DNA of 64,000 bases from Coriobacteriaceae bacterium (GTDB lineage Bacteria; Actinomycetota; Coriobacteriia; Coriobacteriales; UMGS124): assembly GCA_019421015.1 (NCBI GenBank), contig JAHZGC010000005.1:120048-184047 (forward strand). Reading direction: 5' to 3'. Both the position numbers and the translations under genes were made by a program. The notes under the pieces were generated by a model. The model had not been told where the DNA came from and searched no databases. It was given only the letters and a program-made list of their open reading frames with translations. Positions 60,160-64,000 of this stretch are shown here, piece by piece (positions within the stretch are counted from its first letter, which is position 1; the number at the start of each line of letters is the position of its first letter).

Positions 60160-61725
60160 TTATGCGCCGAGCGCAGCCTTGGCGGCGTTGATGCCGGCCA
60201 CGCGGCCGAACACGGTGTAGCCGCTCATGACGCACCAGTAGTCGCCCTCCATGATGCCGCCGGCGGCGCCGGGAACGGCCCACAGACCCGCGATGGGGCG
60301 GTCGTTCCAGCCGATGCACTGGGAGTTCGTGTCGATCATGATGCCGCCGAAGGTGGCCATGACGCCGGCGGTCACGGGAATGCAGTAGTAGGGCGGGGTG
60401 GTCAGCGGGTAGCCGGAGCCCACGGGGAACTCGAGCTCGCCGGTGGTGCCGGTAGCGCAGGCCTCGTTCCAGGCGTAGACGGTCTTGAGGAAGCCGTTCG
60501 GGTTGAACTTGTCGCCGCTCACGGTCTCGGTCTGCACCTTGGTGGCCAGCTCCTCCAGGGTGTCGGCCTGCACCACGGTGGCGCCGTGCTCGCGCAGCCA
60601 CTCGATGCGGTCGCCGCCCACCACGGCGGCGTTGCAGTAGGGGGTCTCGATCATGACCTGGTGCGCGGCCTCGTCAAAGAACAGGTAGGCGCGGCACATG
60701 AACTGCTGCATGATCTCCTGGTTCACGAGCGACGAGGTCAGGCTCTCGTTCACGAAGCGCTGGCCGTTGCAGTTGGTGTAGATGCCCAGGGTCTGGATGG
60801 CGTGCACGGTGGCGCCGTAGTAGGCCAGGTGCACGTCGTCGATGTCCTCGACGGCCTCGTAGGCCTCGATGGTGTCGTAGGTGCAGTAGCTGCTCATGGG
60901 CCAGGGCTGCGGGTGGCCGTAGTAGGAGCCGTAGGACTTGCTCATCTTGGCGCCCACCTTCTGGGCCATCTCGATGCCGCCGCCGTCGAGGTAGGGCACG
61001 CACTGGGGCTGGGCCACGTCGGCAAAGCGGCCCAGGTAGCGCACCATCATCTCCTTGTTGCACTGGAAGCCGCCGGTGGCGATGACGACGCTCTTGGCGC
61101 TCACGGTCACCTGGCCGTCGGGGCCGGTGGCCACGACGCCGCAGGGGGTGCCGGCCTCGTCGGTCAGAATCTCGGTCACGATGGTGTTCAGCACCAGCGT
61201 GCCGCCCTTGTCCTGGAAGATCTGGCCGAACTGCTGCAGGTACTCGTCGGTGTAGGACTTGGAGCCCTGCTCGGCCGGACGGCGGCCGCCCATCCACACG
61301 TACGAGCTACCCTCGGAGAGGGGCTCGGTGGCCAGGCCCAGCCCCTGGACCCAAGCCAGGGTGTCTTCCCAGCCGTTGAGCACCACGGCCGAGAGGTCGG
61401 GGTCAGAGAGCGGCACCTTGGCGTAGGTGGCCTCCCAGGTGGTGCCGAAGCGCGGGCCAAAGGCGCCGGCGGCAAAGCGGCTCGTGCCGCCCACATGGCC
61501 GGAGGCCTCGATCAACACGACGTTCGCGCCCTCCTCGACGGCGGCCACGGCTGCGGCCAGGCCGCCGATGCCGGCGCCGGCAATCACGACGTCGCAGGTG
61601 TAGTCGGCTGCAGGTGCGGCGGCCTCGTCGGCCACGGCGGTGGTGGTGACGGCGGCCACACTGGTGGCGACGGCCGCGGCGGTGCCGGCACCCATCAGGA
61701 ACTCGCGACGCGAAGAAGTAGCCAT
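60160..61725 (-). CDS. Tat-exported FAD-dependent reductase
   Basis: 521 residues from ATG at 61725 with an ideal AAGGAGG site. Short Tat signal SSRREFLMGAGTAAAVA, FAD motif near 45-56 (CDVVIAGAGIGGLAAAVA), GGIEMAQKVGAKMSKSYGSY, and late segment GLWAVPGAAGGIMEGDYWCV. No FMN domain. Divergent from the LuxR gene at 62014-63522 (288-bp spacer). The body differs from other copies in the substrate half, so a different acceptor is likely. Confidence 0.88.
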   Translation of the reverse strand: MATSSRREFLMGAGTAAAVATSVAAVTTTAVADEAAAPAADYTCDVVIAGAGIGGLAAAVAAVEEGANVVLIEASGHVGGTSRFAAGAFGPRFGTTWEATYAKVPLSDPDLSAVVLNGWEDTLAWVQGLGLATEPLSEGSSYVWMGGRRPAEQGSKSYTDEYLQQFGQIFQDKGGTLVLNTIVTEILTDEAGTPCGVVATGPDGQVTVSAKSVVIATGGFQCNKEMMVRYLGRFADVAQPQCVPYLDGGGIEMAQKVGAKMSKSYGSYYGHPQPWPMSSYCTYDTIEAYEAVEDIDDVHLAYYGATVHAIQTLGIYTNCNGQRFVNESLTSSLVNQEIMQQFMCRAYLFFDEAAHQVMIETPYCNAAVVGGDRIEWLREHGATVVQADTLEELATKVQTETVSGDKFNPNGFLKTVYAWNEACATGTTGELEFPVGSGYPLTTPPYYCIPVTAGVMATFGGIMIDTNSQCIGWNDRPIAGLWAVPGAAGGIMEGDYWCVMSGYTVFGRVAGINAAKAALGA

Positions 61726-61946
61726 GTAGATCCTCCTTGTGGTTGGGCCTGCTTTCTTCCCCACGCGGATGCGCAGGGCCCTTTGCAGGTTGCAAGCGTC
61801 CCCACCATAGCCGCGACGGGGCCGCTTGCGCACCCTTAAGAGTTCGTGATTCTCAAATGCCGGTTTTTTCTCGACTAAAGACCCTGGTAGATGGTATGGT
61901 GAAAAATGCAAGCCCCGCAGTTCTCACCAGGTTCTTGCGAGGGCCC

Positions 61947-61979
61947 CTCAAAGCCTGGCACCCGTCAACACGCTTTGAG
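61947..61979. promoter_or_regulatory. 8-bp inverted repeat in the 62-kb divergent spacer
   Basis: CTCAAAGC (61947-61954) and GCTTTGAG (61972-61979) are perfect inverted copies, 35 bp before the LuxR start. The rest of the spacer has an AT-rich stretch near 61850-61910 and no gene. Confidence 0.4.
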
Positions 61980-62013
61980 CCAACGGCCGTCAGCACCGCG
62001 AGGGAGTCACACC

Positions 62014-63522
62014 ATGGGAGACGTACCCCGAACCGAGCATTCCGCGCTCTCCGCGACCGCCCTCGAACGCCGCGACTTCCCCATGCTCGCCGGCTTTGCC
62101 CTCTTTCAGGCCTGGGTCACGCTGTGCTTCTTCACGCCCCAGCTCTTCCCCGATGCCGTGGGCGACAACAACGTCTACATGCTCTCGCTCGCCGTGTCGG
62201 TGGCCGCCCTTGCCCTAGGTGCCTGGAAGCACCATGTTGCGGCCGCCCTGCTCCAAAGGTCCTCGATTCGTTGGGGCCTTGCCACCTGCGCGGCCGTCGG
62301 CACCGCGCTCATCCCCTTTTGCTTTGGCAGCTCCCCCATGCAGCTGGCACTCACGGCTGCAGCGGCCCTGCTTACGGGCCTCGCCATCGGGTTTTTCAAC
62401 GTGGCGTGGTGCCAGGCCTTCGTGCACCGGGGCAACGCCGTGGACTTCACCCTCTCCATCGTGACCTCGAGCGTCGCGATCTACGTGCTCACCAACCTCG
62501 CCTACACCCCGGCCGTGAGCCCGTTGGTGATGCTCGCCCTCTCGGTGGCCATGCCCGTCGTGTCGGCGCTGCTGCTCAACCTCAACCGCTCGGCCGACCA
62601 CGGCGGGGAGCGGATTGTGGTCCCCATCGACGCCCGACCGCGCCGCAGCTACCTGCTGCGCCTCTGCGTGGGCATCTTCGCCATCAGCCTCGCCGACGAG
62701 TTCATGCGCAACTACTACCTCGAGGGGACCGACCTATCGTTCTACTCAAGCCAGATCAACCTGCTCATCCTCGTGTTCAAGATCGTCGTGTCGATCATGA
62801 CGGTCACGGCCATCCGCCGCATGCAGTACGAGGAGTTCTCGTTCCTCTACCGCGCCTCGTTCATGCTCGCTCTCATCGCGGCGTTGCTGCTCCCCTTTGC
62901 CGAGGCCGCCGGTCCCGTGGGCTACGCCCTGGCGAACTGCGGGGCCTTCGTATTCAAGCTCACGGTCTTCCTCGTGTGCCTCGAATACTGCGCCCGCGGG
63001 GCCTCGGCAGCCCTGACCTTCTGCATCGTGCGCGGCGTCTGGTCGCTCGACCTGCTGCTCGGAAGCGGCCTCTACGCCATCAACGATCATCTGGCCGGCA
63101 TGGGCATCGACCCTGGCATCCTCACCATCGTGCTGGTGGTGGCGGTGGCGGCCGCCTACCTGTTCGTGTTCTCGAGCGGCGGCAACGGCTCGCTCGACCT
63201 ACTCTCCCCCGAGGCCCATCCCGCGCCCTCGACAACGGCGGGGGCGGAGAACCCCTCGGAGGGCGGCAGCCTCCAACCCGGTGCCGACCCCCGGCCCGAC
63301 ACCGACGCCGTCTGCACGGCCCTTGCAGCCAGCGCGAACCTCTCCCCCCGCGAGGCCGACGTCTTACACCTGCTTGCCCGCGGCCGCACCACGGCCCGTA
63401 TCCAAGATGAGCTCGGCATTTCGGCCAACACCGTGAACACCCACGTGCGCCACGTGTTCCAAAAGCTCGGCGTGCACTCGCGCCAGGAACTGCTCGACGT
63501 GGTGGAGAAGGGGCGCGGATAA
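62014..63522 (+). CDS. LuxR-type regulator with multi-helix membrane domain
   Basis: 502 residues from ATG at 62014 (GAGGGAG upstream). Twelve or so membrane helices in residues 25-395 (MLAGFALFQAWVTLCFFTPQ, LTIVLVVAVAAAYLFVF-type), a Gly/Pro/Ala linker, and the LuxR HTH (LSPREADVLHLLARGRTTAR, ISANTVNTHVRHVFQKLGVH). Divergent from the reductase at 60160-61725. Confidence 0.88.
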   Translation: MGDVPRTEHSALSATALERRDFPMLAGFALFQAWVTLCFFTPQLFPDAVGDNNVYMLSLAVSVAALALGAWKHHVAAALLQRSSIRWGLATCAAVGTALIPFCFGSSPMQLALTAAAALLTGLAIGFFNVAWCQAFVHRGNAVDFTLSIVTSSVAIYVLTNLAYTPAVSPLVMLALSVAMPVVSALLLNLNRSADHGGERIVVPIDARPRRSYLLRLCVGIFAISLADEFMRNYYLEGTDLSFYSSQINLLILVFKIVVSIMTVTAIRRMQYEEFSFLYRASFMLALIAALLLPFAEAAGPVGYALANCGAFVFKLTVFLVCLEYCARGASAALTFCIVRGVWSLDLLLGSGLYAINDHLAGMGIDPGILTIVLVVAVAAAYLFVFSSGGNGSLDLLSPEAHPAPSTTAGAENPSEGGSLQPGADPRPDTDAVCTALAASANLSPREADVLHLLARGRTTARIQDELGISANTVNTHVRHVFQKLGVHSRQELLDVVEKGRG

Positions 63523-63603
63523 GGCGAGCGCATAGCGGGGTGCTACCCTCAGAGAGGACGTACGGAACCCAAGAAGCGCATAGGCTCAAGGACGCCAGGG
63601 CGT

Positions 63604-63830
63604 GGATGGCCAGAATCGCAGCTTTGCGACTTTGCAAGGGACCCGGATGGCCGGGATTCGAGTTTTGCGACATGGTTTTTAAGGGGTTGTTCCCAATAGC
63701 TAACTTTAAAACATCATCTAACTGCGGTGATACGATTATGCACAATCGTACGATTGCAAAACTGCGTCGCAAAGCTGCGGTTCCGGCCAGCGCAAGTCTC
63801 CCAAATGTCGCAAAGTCGCAATCTCGTCCA
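63604..63830. repeat. 41-bp periodic repeat array, second locus
   Basis: Forward units: GGATGGCC at 63604 and 63645, GCTTTGCGAC at 63621 and GTTTTGCGAC at 63662. Inverted units: GTCGCAAAGC at 63766 and GTCGCAAAGT at 63807. Every within-set spacing is 41 bp. Between the two sets is an AT-rich centre with ATTATGCACAATCGTACGAT. The array fills the gap between the LuxR gene and the convergent tRNA. Confidence 0.8.
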
Positions 63831-63899
63831 GGCAGCCTCCGGCCTCCCGGGACTGCGCGGTTCTCAGCCGGGCATCCCCGCGGTAAGATCTCTCTAAAC

Positions 63900-63933
63900 G
63901 CAAAAGGCGGGAAGGTCATTTGACCTCCCCGCC
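63900..63933 (-). terminator. Intrinsic terminator of the tRNA-Arg gene
   Basis: On the minus strand GGCGGGGAGGTCA pairs with TGACCTTCCCGCC over a 2-nt loop and is followed by TTTTG. It sits 14 bp after the tRNA 3' end. Confidence 0.75.
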
Positions 63934-63946
63934 CTGCTGTCTCAAG

Positions 63947-64000
63947 TGGTGCGGCGTATAGGATTCGAACCTATGACGTTCTGATTCGTAGTCAGACCCT
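63947..64000 (-). tRNA. tRNA-Arg(ACG), 5' part outside window
   Basis: The 3' part of a tRNA is visible on the minus strand. Anticodon stem TCTGA/TCAGA with loop CTACGAA (anticodon ACG at 63987-63989), T-arm ATAGG-TTCGAAT-CCTAT, acceptor strand ACGCCGC, discriminator A and an encoded CCA (63949-63947). The D-arm and 5' acceptor strand lie beyond the right edge. Confidence 0.9.

Noticed and set aside
36274..61725. Assigning substrates (fumarate, urocanate, itaconate, cinnamates and so on) to individual reductases
   Set aside because: The substrate half diverges and there is no characterised homologue that I can align here.

Overview
This window comes from a high-GC anaerobe. Tat-exported flavoprotein reductases, LuxR-type regulators with a multi-helix membrane domain, and a bis-MGD molybdoenzyme operon together point to the Coriobacteriia (Eggerthellaceae or a close relative). 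The genus cannot be fixed from the sequence. There is no transposase, integrase, rRNA or CRISPR array. The only RNA gene is a partial tRNA-Arg at the right edge.

Region 1 (1-12.3 kb) holds a truncated flavoprotein reductase, a frameshifted membrane LuxR gene, a five-gene molybdoenzyme operon (unknown protein, catalytic subunit, four-cluster ferredoxin, membrane anchor, TorD chaperone), its likely LuxR regulator, and a divergent aldo/keto reductase with iron-sulfur motifs. The spacer between the last two is full of inverted repeats. Region 2 (12.3-15.7 kb) holds two tandem molybdopterin-binding (Mop) proteins, an acyl-ACP-thioesterase-like gene and an HTH/periplasmic-binding-protein-like regulator with a double palindrome upstream. 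This looks like molybdate homeostasis. Region 3 (15.7-21.8 kb) holds an AAA-ATPase pseudogene, a LuxR pseudogene and an intact flavoprotein with a C-terminal FMN-binding domain.

Region 4 (21.8-35.8 kb) is a glycogen block: a GH13-GlgB fusion, glgC, glgD, glgA, glgP, and after a small convergent nuclease-like gene a GH13 alpha-glycosidase. It covers polymer synthesis, branching and breakdown.

Region 5 (36-63.5 kb) is an array of six intact and several broken flavoprotein reductases with five intact membrane LuxR genes, most in divergent pairs. The usual model is that each reductase passes electrons to a particular organic acceptor outside the membrane, and the LuxR partner senses that acceptor. 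The spacers carry inverted repeats that differ from pair to pair. The array is evolving by gain and loss: a LysR-flavoprotein deletion fusion, a frameshifting 10-bp tandem duplication, LuxR and AAA-ATPase remnants, and C-terminal reductase scraps.

Three families of non-coding elements lie over these genes and are not explained by any annotation: (i) four copies of a ~127-bp element with 16-bp terminal inverted repeats, two of which bracket an endonuclease-like gene in opposite orientation; (ii) two ~108-bp elements with conserved core and compensatory stem changes, immediately on either side of one LuxR gene; (iii) arrays of units spaced exactly 41 bp apart, forward units followed by inverted units, between convergent genes. 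These are the best candidates for something undescribed.
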